In this document: one piece after another, positions 51,927 to 60,218 of the stretch
Layout: each line of letters starts with the position of its first letter
How positions within the stretch are numbered: position 1 is the first letter of the stretch
Source of the DNA: Rossellomorea sp036867415
GTDB lineage: Bacteria; Bacillota; Bacilli; Bacillales; Bacillaceae_B
Length of the DNA: 64,000 nt
Direction: 5' to 3'
NCBI RefSeq assembly: GCF_036867415.1
Contig: NZ_JBAJHU010000007.1
Coordinates: 124,001 to 188,000, forward strand
The notes under the pieces: generated by a model
What the model saw: only the letters and a program-made list of their open reading frames with translations
Database searches by the model: none
What the model was told of the DNA's origin: nothing
Translations under genes and position numbers: made by a program

Positions 51927-52331
51927 TTAATTCACTATAATACTATCTTCATCCGTTGGGTCCACTGCCTGCGGAATATCAACGGTAGTCCTTAATATGG
52001 TTTGATTTGATTCCGTAGTCTTAGGATGATCACGGTCTGTTGGAAATTGAAAACTGATTGCTTTCTTTTCCCCCGCTTTAATTGTTCCGATATCTTTTAA
52101 GATAATTGTCTTTATCTCTTTTTCGTGGTAAGGGAAATCACTATCTTCCTTATCTTCTTCATATTTAAACAAAAGGAGCAATTGAACTTCATTTACCTGC
52201 TGATCTGCCATTCCACCTTCAATTATTACTTCACCATTGATGTTATCACCAGCTGTAATGGTTGCGTTTGGAACAACGGTATCTACTTTTACATGTCCGA
52301 TCCCGATACTCGACAGGAATTTTTCTAACAT
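51927..52331 (-). CDS. Spo0M-like arrestin-fold protein, N-terminal half only
   Basis: 134 residues. MLEKFLSSIGIGHVKVDTVV, then PGD-like AGDNINGEVIIEGG and the end TTVDIPQAVDPTDEDSIIV follow the first half of Spo0M, a sporulation-control protein of about 258 residues with two arrestin-like lobes. The second lobe is missing: a stop follows directly and a terminator lies six bases beyond, so no downstream remnant is seen. It may be a stable single-lobe version or a truncated gene. The start is the ATG at 52331, eight bases after AAGGTGG. Confidence 0.75.
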   Translation of the reverse strand: MLEKFLSSIGIGHVKVDTVVPNATITAGDNINGEVIIEGGMADQQVNEVQLLLLFKYEEDKEDSDFPYHEKEIKTIILKDIGTIKAGEKKAISFQFPTDRDHPKTTESNQTILRTTVDIPQAVDPTDEDSIIVN

Positions 52332-52458
52332 GGATATGACCACCTTCCGCAAAAAAGTATTGTTATCTATTTACTTTGATCAAATATAAATACCTATACA
52401 TATATTGCTAAAATTATGAAGAAACTATCAAAGAATCTTTATGAAAGAAGGGATATTA

Positions 52459-52791
52459 ATGAAAAAAATGATCTTTACACTCATTACCGCCTGCCTGCTC
52501 ACTTTTAATTTCCAAGGTTATGCATCTGCTGAAAGTCAGCAGGTGGCTCCACAGAGAGTAAATTTATCGGATGCACAGAAGCAGGAACTCGACAAATTAC
52601 ATCAGGAGCTGTTCACTACAAAAAAAGAACTGATTAATAAATATGTAGAGTACGGCGTGTTCACCAAGGAACAGGGAGATATGATGATCCAAAAAATGAA
52701 CGAGCGCTACCAAAAACTGAAAGAAAATGGATTCATGATGAGATGGCACCATCACCAAGGTAAAATGCTCCACCCACAAAAAACCAATTAG
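52459..52791 (+). CDS. DUF2680 secreted protein
   Basis: 110 residues. A signal peptide (MKKMIFTLITACLLTFNFQG ending YASA) is followed by a helical domain LSDAQKQELDKLHQELFTTK, KKELINKYVEYGVFTKEQGD, the DUF2680 pattern (B. subtilis YckD), and a His-rich end (MRWHHHQGKMLH) that could bind metal. The start is the ATG at 52459, six bases after AAGAAGGG. Function unknown. Confidence 0.82.
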   Translation: MKKMIFTLITACLLTFNFQGYASAESQQVAPQRVNLSDAQKQELDKLHQELFTTKKELINKYVEYGVFTKEQGDMMIQKMNERYQKLKENGFMMRWHHHQGKMLHPQKTN

Positions 52792-52800
52792 AAATACCAG

Positions 52801-52836
52801 GCTGGTTCGATGCTCTGCATCTTTCCAGCTTTTTTA
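52801..52836 (+). terminator. Terminator after the DUF2680 gene
   Basis: GCTGG (52801-52805) pairs with CCAGC (52825-52829) with an inner GATG/GCATC stem; six T follow. Confidence 0.7.
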
Positions 52837-52841
52837 TTCAT

Positions 52842-53858
52842 CTAGAGAGACTTCAATATTTTTGCTACCAATTGGATTTCTTCCATAGTTAGATCGTAGT
52901 GTGTGACAAACCGTACAGTATCCACTCCAAAGCCACCGATTAATATCCCTTTATCTTTCAGGACTTGAACAAACTCTTCTGACGAATACCCTTTTCCCCG
53001 AACGTTCGCTACTACAATGTTCGTCTCAACATCATTGACCACCTTGATTCCATTACAGAGCTGTAAAGCTTCTTTTAGTACAACTGCCTTTTCATGATCT
53101 TCCACCAATCTTTCTCTCATGGTTGTCAATGCAACCAATCCCGGGGCGGCGATCATGCCTGCTTGCCTTAATCCACCTCCAAGTCTCTTTCTCCATTTTC
53201 TTGCTCTCTTTATAAATGAATGATCACCCGCAATGATCGAGCCGACCGGTGCTCCCAATCCCTTCGACAAGCATACCTGCACAGTATCGCAATTGCTGGT
53301 GAATTTCTTGATATCCATATTACTTGCGACAGCAGCATTGAATAGTCTCGCGCCATCAACATGGACAGGTACCGAATTCTTTCTGGCAACAGAGTATATA
53401 GCCATCATATTTTCAGGTGAAATAATTGCACCTCCAGCACGATTATGTGTATTTTCCACACAAATCAAGCCTGTTTCAGGAAAATGCTGATCCTCGTCCC
53501 TCATTGCAGCTTCTATACATGCAGGATCCATTGCACCATTTACACCCCGTATTGTTCTCGTCTGGACTCCTGCAAAAGCTGCCACCGCACCTGATTCATA
53601 ATAGAAAATATGTGAATTTTCTTCTAAGATGATTTCATTTCCTGGACGCGTGTGTGTCAGAACAGCAATTTGATTTCCCTGTGTGCCGCTTGTAACGAAT
53701 AGTGCTGATTCCTTTCCCAATATCCTTGCAGCTGTCTCTTCCAGCTTAATAACCGTAGGATCTTCCCCGTAGACATCATCTCCCACTTCCGCATCAAAAG
53801 CCGCCTCTCTCATTTCACGTGTAGGCTTTGTTACAGTATCACTTCGTAAATCAATCAT
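52842..53858 (-). CDS. ltaE: Low-specificity L-threonine aldolase
   Basis: 338 residues, a PLP enzyme of fold type I that splits threonine and allo-threonine into glycine and acetaldehyde. Signatures are IDLRSDTVTKPTREMREAAF, GDDVYGEDPTV, FVTSGTQGNQIA, VHVDGARLFNAAVA and the PLP lysine region QVCLSKGLGAPVGS. The start is the ATG at 53858, six bases after GGAGGG. Single gene, divergent from the quorum-sensing regulator. Confidence 0.92.
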   Translation of the reverse strand: MIDLRSDTVTKPTREMREAAFDAEVGDDVYGEDPTVIKLEETAARILGKESALFVTSGTQGNQIAVLTHTRPGNEIILEENSHIFYYESGAVAAFAGVQTRTIRGVNGAMDPACIEAAMRDEDQHFPETGLICVENTHNRAGGAIISPENMMAIYSVARKNSVPVHVDGARLFNAAVASNMDIKKFTSNCDTVQVCLSKGLGAPVGSIIAGDHSFIKRARKWRKRLGGGLRQAGMIAAPGLVALTTMRERLVEDHEKAVVLKEALQLCNGIKVVNDVETNIVVANVRGKGYSSEEFVQVLKDKGILIGGFGVDTVRFVTHYDLTMEEIQLVAKILKSL

Positions 53859-53926
53859 GTTACTTCCCTCCTGACCACATTTTTCATCCATCACATTATA
53901 ACAAACTTTCAGGCTGGGATTAGGTT

Positions 53927-53940
53927 AAAGTGTACACTTT
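53927..53940. promoter_or_regulatory. Perfect 14-bp palindrome, possible operator
   Basis: AAAGTGTACACTTT lies in the divergent region between ltaE and the HTH-TPR regulator. A perfect palindrome at this place is typical of a dimeric regulator site; the binding protein is unknown. Confidence 0.4.
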
Positions 53941-53994
53941 CTAAAAAGAAGGCACTACCATATACCCACATAAAATATAATTATAGGAATATTC

Positions 53995-54024
53995 TTAACA
54001 TTTCGTTCATTTTTATGTTACTAT
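53995..54024 (+). promoter_or_regulatory. Probable promoter of the HTH-TPR regulator
   Basis: TTAACA (53995-54000) and TTACTAT (54018-54024), with a 17- to 18-base spacer. The message would have a ~110-base leader. Confidence 0.45.
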
Positions 54025-54140
54025 TTTAATAAACTTAGAAGTTGTTCGGACAAGCTGGAGCAATTCTCTGTCCTATTCGGAAAAATCCACTACGCCGCAG
54101 CCCGCCAGTTGAATATTAACTGCTGAAGGAGTAAGAATAC

Positions 54141-55397
54141 ATGAACATCGGTTCGAAAATCCGCTTTCATAGACAAAAAAGAAATTTAACACAGGAAGAA
54201 TTATCAAAGGGGATTATTTCCGTATCGTATCTTTCCAAATTGGAAAACAATCAGGTCACGCCTTCTGATGACATTATTCAATTAATTTGTAAGCGCCTCG
54301 GTGTGTCTTCACTTCAGAATGATGAGCAGGAGCTGAATCAGCTCCTGGAAAAATGGAATCATTCTTTATTGTGGAAAAAGCTTGACGAAGCGGAGAGCTA
54401 TCACGAACAGATAAAAAAATTGTTGGAAAATACAGAAGAACTTACTCCTCAGCTGTTTTACAAAATCTTATGCTTTCGTTTTCAACTGATTCATTCTCAT
54501 CTTGAAAGTGCCCGGCAGACTCTATTTCATATTCATTCCCATTACAAAGAATTATCTGATACATTGAAATTTTATTATCACAAGTATAAAGGCAATTATT
54601 ATTATCTCCTCCATCAATACGATAAAGCCAGGGCAGAATTAAAAGAGGCAGAAACATATTATGTGTTGGGAAGCGTGATCAATGAGGAAGAAAGAGCTGA
54701 TTTATATTATTTATTCAGTCTAGTATTGACACGTTTAAGTGTATACAGGCTTGCCATTTACTATGGTGAAAAATCTCTTTCTATCTTCCAGGGTGTCTAC
54801 TTTCAAAAAAGGTGTGCAGAAGTTCACTTATTGCTAGGGATTTGCTATCGCAGAATCCGCTACAGTGACGAAGCCCTCAAGCATTATGAATGGGCAAACT
54901 CCATCAGCATGTCGATTCATTATAGCAGCCTTAACTCCATGGTCGAGCAAAACCTTGGATACTTGAAATCCGTCATGAATAAGAGTGAAGAAGCAATCCA
55001 TCACTACTTAAGGAGTATTGACTTGAAAGAATCGGACGTTGAAGGAAAGCTCAACTCCATTTTGGCGCTTGTAAAGGAATACTTTAAATTAAACCGATTC
55101 AATCAGGTCCGCCGCTGGCTGCCGAAAGGGTTGCACTTATGCTCGAAAGATGTTTTCCCTGAAAAATATTATCAGTTGTCCTACTTTCAATATGCTTTGA
55201 ATGATTTCCCTGCCGGATTTGAGCACTTTATGAAAGAACATACCCTCCCCTTCTTCAAACAAAGCGGGGAACATCTTTTATATGCTGAGTACTCTAAACT
55301 CTTTGGTCAATATTACCAAGGGGTTAGAAAATATAAAAATGCTGCATTTCATTTAACCGAAGCAAATTCCATTTATGAAGAAATGCTGTCTTTATAG
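54141..55397 (+). CDS. HTH-TPR regulator of the RRNPP (PlcR/NprR) quorum-sensing type
   Basis: 418 residues. Residues 1-60 are a Cro/C1-type HTH (GSKIRFHRQKRNLTQEELSK, then SVSYLSKLENNQVTPSDD). Residues 70-418 consist of about nine TPR-like helix pairs (e.g. YHKYKGNYYYLLHQYDKARA, YYGEKSLSIFQG, EVHLLLGICYRRIRYSDEAL). This layout is that of PlcR, NprR and related receptors that bind a re-imported short peptide and change DNA binding. AAGGAG lies nine bases before the ATG. Eleven bases after its stop comes a small secreted-peptide gene, the usual partner. Confidence 0.85.
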   Translation: MNIGSKIRFHRQKRNLTQEELSKGIISVSYLSKLENNQVTPSDDIIQLICKRLGVSSLQNDEQELNQLLEKWNHSLLWKKLDEAESYHEQIKKLLENTEELTPQLFYKILCFRFQLIHSHLESARQTLFHIHSHYKELSDTLKFYYHKYKGNYYYLLHQYDKARAELKEAETYYVLGSVINEEERADLYYLFSLVLTRLSVYRLAIYYGEKSLSIFQGVYFQKRCAEVHLLLGICYRRIRYSDEALKHYEWANSISMSIHYSSLNSMVEQNLGYLKSVMNKSEEAIHHYLRSIDLKESDVEGKLNSILALVKEYFKLNRFNQVRRWLPKGLHLCSKDVFPEKYYQLSYFQYALNDFPAGFEHFMKEHTLPFFKQSGEHLLYAEYSKLFGQYYQGVRKYKNAAFHLTEANSIYEEMLSL

Positions 55398-55408
55398 GAG
55401 GTGATTTC

Positions 55409-55525
55409 ATGAAACAGTTAAAGCGATTATTCATCGTGACCAGCTTAACGGCTATGGCCCTCGGCGGAGTGGTTGTCGTCAATTCCCCTGAGGAAGACTT
55501 CCCGCCGTTCAGTGTCAAACAGTAA
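55409..55525 (+). CDS. Putative secreted signalling pro-peptide (PapR/NprX/Phr-like)
   Basis: 38 codons. The N-terminus is basic (MKQLKRL) and followed by a hydrophobic export segment (FIVTSLTAMALGGVVVV); the end is NSPEEDFPPFSVKQ. This is the build of PapR, NprX and Phr precursors, whose last residues become the signal; EDFPPF recalls the PapR heptapeptide ADLPFEF. GGAGG lies seven bases before the ATG, and the gene begins 11 bases after the regulator stops and ends before a terminator. The mature peptide boundaries are not known. Confidence 0.75.
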   Translation: MKQLKRLFIVTSLTAMALGGVVVVNSPEEDFPPFSVKQ

Positions 55526-55535
55526 TCATACTTTA

Positions 55536-55567
55536 AAGAGACTGGTCTATTTAGATCAGTCTTTTCT
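55536..55567 (+). terminator. Terminator after the peptide gene
   Basis: AGACTG (55539-55544) pairs with CAGTCT (55557-55562), inner GTCTA/TAGAT, then TTTT. Confidence 0.7.
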
Positions 55568-55687
55568 ATTGAGGCAGTTAAACCATCTCTGACCACTCTT
55601 TGAATAAATCTATCCCTCAACAATAATTGGAAATTTTCTGAACAAAGTTATATAGTTAGTATTGAATACATAAAGGGGGAATTAAAA

Positions 55688-56920
55688 ATGGATGCACGTT
55701 ATAGAGAAAACTTAGAAAGATATGCCAGCCTGATTGTGCAAGTTGGCCTGAACCTTCAAAAAGACCAGGAGTTACTGATTTCCGCACCAATTTCCGCTTA
55801 TGAATTTGTCCGTAAAATTACGGAGAAAGCATATGAAGAAGGTGCAATCCATGTCATGACTGATTTTCATGATGAAGAATTAAAGAAGATCCGATTGAAG
55901 AAATCCAGTGAGGAAGGATTAAAAGTATTCCCTCATTGGAAACAAAAGGGGTATATTGAAATGGCGGAGAATAACGTTGCCCTCCTGAATCTTATCGCTC
56001 CGAATCCAGCACTGCTGAAAGATATCGATCCTGGCAGAGTGGCTGTCTTGAACAAGGTTGCTGCGGAAGCATCGAAGGATTTTTCTTCTTATATAGGCGG
56101 AGGGAAAATAAGCTGGCTGATAGCAGCTTATCCAACAGAAGAATGGGCTGCAAGTGTTTTTCCTGATCTCGGGAAGGAAGAAGCAATCGATAAGCTTTGG
56201 CAGAGTATTTTCTATACAACCCGGACAGATCGTGAACAAACCGTTGAATTATGGGAGAACCATATCACTGAACTGAATGAAAGAGCACGAAGCCTGAATG
56301 AAGCGAATTATAGAAAACTTCATTATAAAGGACCTGGTACTGATTTGACCATTGGGTTCAGCCCCCAAACTAAATGGATTAGCGCTCAATTTACTAATGA
56401 CAAAGGGATCCCCTTCGTACCGAATCTGCCTACCGAAGAAGTCTTCACCATCCCGGACAAAACAAGTGTGAATGGCGTCGTTCGTTCTACAAAGCCACTT
56501 AATTATGGCGGAACCCTCATAAAGGACTTTTCGTTGACCTTCACTAATGGCAAAGTAGTGGATTTTTCTGCAAAGGAAGGATACGATACCCTCAAAAATC
56601 TATTGGAAACAGACGAAGGTGCATCCTTTTTAGGTGAAGTTGCGCTAGTTCCTCATGATTCACCTATTTCAAATACAAACATCATATTTAATAATACACT
56701 GTTTGATGAAAATGCCTCTTGTCATATCGCACTGGGCCGGGCATTGTCTGTGTGCGTCGATAATGGGAAAGAACTTGGTTCCGAAGAGTTAAGAAAAATC
56801 GGCTTTAACGAAAGCATGATTCACGTCGATTTCATGATCGGATCCAAAGAGTTGAGCATTGATGGTGAAACGGAAGACGGCGCCCTCCACCCTGTGTTCA
56901 GGAACGGCGACTGGGTATAA
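55688..56920 (+). CDS. M29 family aminopeptidase (AmpS-like)
   Basis: 410 residues, the full length of AmpS/PepS enzymes. The family blocks are LERYASLIVQVGLNLQKDQE near the start, then GTDLTIGFSPQTKWISAQFT, PNLPTEEVFTIPDKTSVNGV, LGEVALVPHDSPISNTN and FDENASCHIALGRA near residues 345-360, which hold the Glu, His and Asp ligands of the two cobalt or zinc ions. It removes N-terminal residues from peptides in the cytoplasm. GGGGG precedes the ATG. Confidence 0.92.
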   Translation: MDARYRENLERYASLIVQVGLNLQKDQELLISAPISAYEFVRKITEKAYEEGAIHVMTDFHDEELKKIRLKKSSEEGLKVFPHWKQKGYIEMAENNVALLNLIAPNPALLKDIDPGRVAVLNKVAAEASKDFSSYIGGGKISWLIAAYPTEEWAASVFPDLGKEEAIDKLWQSIFYTTRTDREQTVELWENHITELNERARSLNEANYRKLHYKGPGTDLTIGFSPQTKWISAQFTNDKGIPFVPNLPTEEVFTIPDKTSVNGVVRSTKPLNYGGTLIKDFSLTFTNGKVVDFSAKEGYDTLKNLLETDEGASFLGEVALVPHDSPISNTNIIFNNTLFDENASCHIALGRALSVCVDNGKELGSEELRKIGFNESMIHVDFMIGSKELSIDGETEDGALHPVFRNGDWV

Positions 56921-56933
56921 CCTGTCTATCAAC

Positions 56934-56966
56934 AAATAAGGACCTTTTTAAAGGTTCTTATTTTGT
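56934..56966 (+). terminator. Terminator after the aminopeptidase gene
   Basis: AATAAGGACCTTT pairs with AAAGGTTCTTATT around a TTA loop, followed by TTGTTT. Confidence 0.75.
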
Positions 56967-57073
56967 TTACCATATATTACATCTATTATGACAATAAAAT
57001 TTCTTTTATAACATTTTCAATACCTTCCAAATCGCTTACAATAAAGATAGAGTATTTTAAGGAGCGATATCAT

Positions 57074-57916
57074 TTGTCAATCTTCACGAATAAACATACG
57101 TTTTTTTGGAGTGGACTTTTGTTAGTCACTCTTTTCATATCATTTATCTTATTCAAAACGTCTAATGTTCAATCAAGTGAAAAACCATTAACAGCTGAGG
57201 AGAAATACCCTACTGTTTTTGTACATGGATATAAAGGAACGTACAATTCATTCAAAACAATGCTCGACCGCTTTGAACACCATCATGGCTGGGGAAAAAA
57301 AACGTTGGAAGTGTATGTTTCCGACAATGGAAGTGTCTCTTACAGAGGAACTATACCTAAAAACCCTTCAACCCCTCCTCTCGTGCAGGTCATTTTCGAA
57401 GATAACCGTGCTGCTCTCGATAAACAGGCGATTTGGCTGGAAAATGCCGCGAAGCTCTTGCATCATCGTTTCGAAGTAGAGAACATGAATATTGTGGGTC
57501 ATTCGATGGGCGGTCTGGCCACTACAAAATTTTTAGAAAACACCAATGGCCATTCTTTTTTACCAAAGACACATAAATTCATTTCCATTGCCACTCCATT
57601 TGCCGGTGTTACTAAAGATTCTTATGATCAAATCAATACCGGTGCTGCCGTCATTGATCTGAAGCCGGGATCCAGAGCCATTAAACACATCTATCTTAAC
57701 AGGCATTTAATCGACCCTGCTATCAAAGTCTTATCCATCGCAGGCTCTGGTGATGATGTGGTGGATGTACCAAGTGCCACAGGAAGTGAAAAGATCTTCG
57801 ATAGGAATGAATTTACTTCCACCATTGTTTACGACCCTTCCATCTCACACAGCGGTTTACATGAAACTACTAAGGTAGACCGACTTGTAGGTGACTTCTT
57901 ATGGAGCAAACGATAA
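57074..57916 (+). CDS. DUF915 alpha/beta hydrolase, exported
   Basis: 280 residues. An N-terminal helix (FFWSGLLLVTLFISFILF, about 9-26) anchors or exports it. The body is a DUF915 hydrolase: oxyanion region VFVHGYKGTYNSF, nucleophile elbow VGHSMGGLA (Ser) near residue 145, Asp in SGDDVVDV and His in SHSGLHETT. Members act as carboxylesterases on unknown substrates outside the membrane. The start is TTG at 57074, about seven bases after AAGGAG. Confidence 0.88.
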   Translation: MSIFTNKHTFFWSGLLLVTLFISFILFKTSNVQSSEKPLTAEEKYPTVFVHGYKGTYNSFKTMLDRFEHHHGWGKKTLEVYVSDNGSVSYRGTIPKNPSTPPLVQVIFEDNRAALDKQAIWLENAAKLLHHRFEVENMNIVGHSMGGLATTKFLENTNGHSFLPKTHKFISIATPFAGVTKDSYDQINTGAAVIDLKPGSRAIKHIYLNRHLIDPAIKVLSIAGSGDDVVDVPSATGSEKIFDRNEFTSTIVYDPSISHSGLHETTKVDRLVGDFLWSKR

Positions 57917-57924
57917 CCTTCCAG

Positions 57925-57957
57925 TCTTACCTTGATAATCGGGGTAAGATTTTTTTC
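57925..57957 (+). terminator. Terminator after the DUF915 gene
   Basis: CTTACC pairs with GGTAAG and is followed by ATTTTTTT. Confidence 0.75.
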
Positions 57958-58066
57958 TATCTTCTGTTCCCCTGCTCCCTTCCCTCCCTGAACGGAAGAC
58001 AGTTGCGTTCTACCTCCAGAAGTTCTATACTACACAAGACTAATGATACGTAAAAGGATGAATGGC

Positions 58067-59260
58067 ATGACATCAGAATTCACTTTGAAAGCAAATCCTA
58101 AATACATAAAACAATTTCAAAAAGGATTTCCCCTCTTAAATAAGGATAACGTAAATGGAATACAGGGTAATCTGGACGAAGGCACGATCATTAATCTTGT
58201 TGACGGAACATACCGATTTATCGCAAAGGGTTATTATGGTAAACAAAACAAAGGAATTGGATGGCTCGTAAGCTGGAAAGAGCACGAACAGATTGACGTG
58301 GACTTCTTTCACCAGAAATTGGACTATGCAGTCAATCAACGACTTCATTTCTTATATGATGAAGAGACCACTGCATTTCGTGTGTTTAACAGCGAAGGAG
58401 ACGGATTCGGCGGAATCACACTGGATTACTTTGATGGTTACTACCTGATTCAATGGTACAGTGAGGGTGCATACTCGTTCAAAGAGGATATCATGGCAGC
58501 AATTAAGAAATTGCCGAATTATAAGGGATTGTATCAAAAAAAGCGTTTTTCCGTGGAAGGAAATTATCTCGAAGAAAATGATTTTGTTCATGGCGAACAA
58601 CCTTCATTTCCCCTCCTTGTGAAAGAAAACGGAGTGAACTTCGCTATTTATCTTAATGACGGTGCCATGGTCGGGGTGTTCCTTGACCAGCGTGAGGTAA
58701 GGAAGCTGATCCGGGATAAGTATTCTGATGGTAAAAGGGTACTGAATACCTTTTCCTATACAGGGGCATTTTCCGTCTTTGCAGCTCTTGGAGGCGCAAT
58801 AGAAACAACAAGCGTTGATTTGGCCAATCGGAGCCTGAGTAAGACGATCGAACAATTCAGCATAAATGGAATCGATTATGAAGCTCAGAACATTATCGTG
58901 GATGATGTATTTAAATACTTCAAATATGCAGTGAAAAAAGAACTTTCATTTGATATGGTCATCCTCGACCCGCCAAGTTTTGCACGGTCGAAGAAACATA
59001 CCTTCTCTGCTTCAAAGGACTATAAGGATCTCCTCAAAGAAGCGATCGCCATTACAGAAGACCATGGCATTATTGTCGCGTCTACAAATTGCAGTACGTT
59101 CAATATGAAGAAGTTCAAAAGCTTTATTGAAAATGCATTTAATGAAAGCAGTGGATCTTATAAGCTCCTGGAAGAGTTCACACTACCTGAAGACTTTAAA
59201 ACGATTAATCAATATAAACAGGGTGACTACTTGAAAGTAGTCTTTATCCAAAAGTTATAA
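58067..59260 (+). CDS. RlmI-like class I rRNA (cytosine-C5) methyltransferase
   Basis: 397 residues. An N-terminal PUA-like domain covers about 1-75 (NLDEGTIINLVDGTYRFIAK), followed by an EEHEE-like domain and a Rossmann methyltransferase: motif I LNTFSYTGAFSVFAALGGA, motif IV ILDPPSFARSK and the later SFxNCS-type segment ASTNCSTFN. E. coli RlmI methylates C1962 of 23S rRNA; B. subtilis YwbD is similar. The start is the ATG at 58067, nine bases after AAAAGG. Confidence 0.88.
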   Translation: MTSEFTLKANPKYIKQFQKGFPLLNKDNVNGIQGNLDEGTIINLVDGTYRFIAKGYYGKQNKGIGWLVSWKEHEQIDVDFFHQKLDYAVNQRLHFLYDEETTAFRVFNSEGDGFGGITLDYFDGYYLIQWYSEGAYSFKEDIMAAIKKLPNYKGLYQKKRFSVEGNYLEENDFVHGEQPSFPLLVKENGVNFAIYLNDGAMVGVFLDQREVRKLIRDKYSDGKRVLNTFSYTGAFSVFAALGGAIETTSVDLANRSLSKTIEQFSINGIDYEAQNIIVDDVFKYFKYAVKKELSFDMVILDPPSFARSKKHTFSASKDYKDLLKEAIAITEDHGIIVASTNCSTFNMKKFKSFIENAFNESSGSYKLLEEFTLPEDFKTINQYKQGDYLKVVFIQKL

Positions 59261-59273
59261 TTCACCCATCCCC

Positions 59274-59296
59274 GGGGAGTTAGTTTTTAACTCCCC
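59274..59296. terminator. Hairpin terminator after the methyltransferase gene
   Basis: GGGGAGTTA (59274-59282) pairs with TAACTCCCC (59288-59296); the tail ATTTATCATTT is only moderately T-rich. Confidence 0.6.
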
Positions 59297-59535
59297 ATTT
59301 ATCATTTCCCACTCCATCCACTTCTTTATTCTGACAACATGTAAACCAGTCTGCATTGGGGTACACTTGAGATGTGTCATATTTTTTTGAGTGCCACCCG
59401 CTCTTTCGCTGCCATAAGTACTACTTTTAACCCCGATGAAATGACAGATTATTCTGTCATTATTTCCTCGGAAACCGCAGAATACGACAACGATTACACT
59501 TTTTGTAGAATACCATCGAAAAAGGAGGACTTCTG

Positions 59536-60063
59536 TTGGATAAAGCAATATTTCTGGACCGTGACGGTGTCATTAATGAGGTAAAAACAAAAAGAGTGAA
59601 GTTTGTAAATAAACCAGAACAATTTTATTTCCTTGAAGGTGTAAAAGAAGCAGTAAGATTATTGACTGAAGCCGGATACAAGCTATTTGTTGTCACCAAT
59701 CAGGGTGGTGTCGGACTTGGATACTTATCTCATGAACATCTTCAAACCATCCATGATTATATGGTGGCGGAATTGGAAACAGCTGGCGGCCGGATCTATG
59801 AGGTCTCCTGCTGCATCCATAAACCTCAAGAAGGGTGTGCGTGCAGAAAGCCCGAGCCAGGTATGATCATGGAGCTTTCTGATAGATACCATCTTGACCT
59901 TTCTGCTTCCTACATGATAGGCGACAGGGAGCCAGATATCGAGTCAGGTCGAAAAGCAGGATGCAAAACAATATTAATAGCTGATGAATCATCTCCTTTA
60001 TATCAGGCAGATTACGTGTTCGCATCCCTTTTGGAAGCTTCACATTTTCTCGTGTCCCGCTGA
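59536..60063 (+). CDS. HAD-IIIA phosphatase (GmhB-like)
   Basis: 175 residues. Motif I is AIFLDRDGVINEV (Asp8 and Asp10), motif II VTNQGGVGLG, motif III RKPEPGM with the Lys and motif IV YMIGDREPDIESGRKAG. A zinc loop of Cys and His residues (CCIHKPQEGCACRKP) is typical of GmhB and histidinol-phosphatase relatives, which dephosphorylate sugar phosphates; here no heptose genes are nearby, so the substrate is open. The start is TTG at 59536 after AGGAGG. Confidence 0.88.
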   Translation: MDKAIFLDRDGVINEVKTKRVKFVNKPEQFYFLEGVKEAVRLLTEAGYKLFVVTNQGGVGLGYLSHEHLQTIHDYMVAELETAGGRIYEVSCCIHKPQEGCACRKPEPGMIMELSDRYHLDLSASYMIGDREPDIESGRKAGCKTILIADESSPLYQADYVFASLLEASHFLVSR

Positions 60064-60097
60064 ATCCTTTTTCGTTTCCTCCCCTCCATATTTACGT

Positions 60098-60151
60098 AAA
60101 CAAAGCCTCTTTCCCCGTATCTTGCATGCAGGGGAAGAGGCTTTGTTTTAA
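60098..60151 (+). terminator. Terminator after the HAD phosphatase gene
   Basis: AAACAAAGCCTCTTTCCCC (60098-60115) pairs with GGGGAAGAGGCTTTGTTT (60131-60148), then TT. It overlaps the upstream extension of the next frame, which supports the later start chosen for that gene. Confidence 0.85.
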
Positions 60152-60218
60152 CGATTTCCAAATAGGGAATTCTATGTTAGAGTACTATGGAACCAGGTTC
60201 GAAAAGGAGTGGTTTTTA

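Noticed and set aside
55324..55623. A minus-strand frame over the peptide gene
   Set aside because: It lies antisense to the regulator end and the peptide gene, has no ribosome site or domain; the plus-strand peptide has both start signal and context.
59255..59548. A 97-codon minus-strand frame before the HAD phosphatase gene
   Set aside because: It covers a hairpin and the ribosome site of the next gene and has no domain or start signal.
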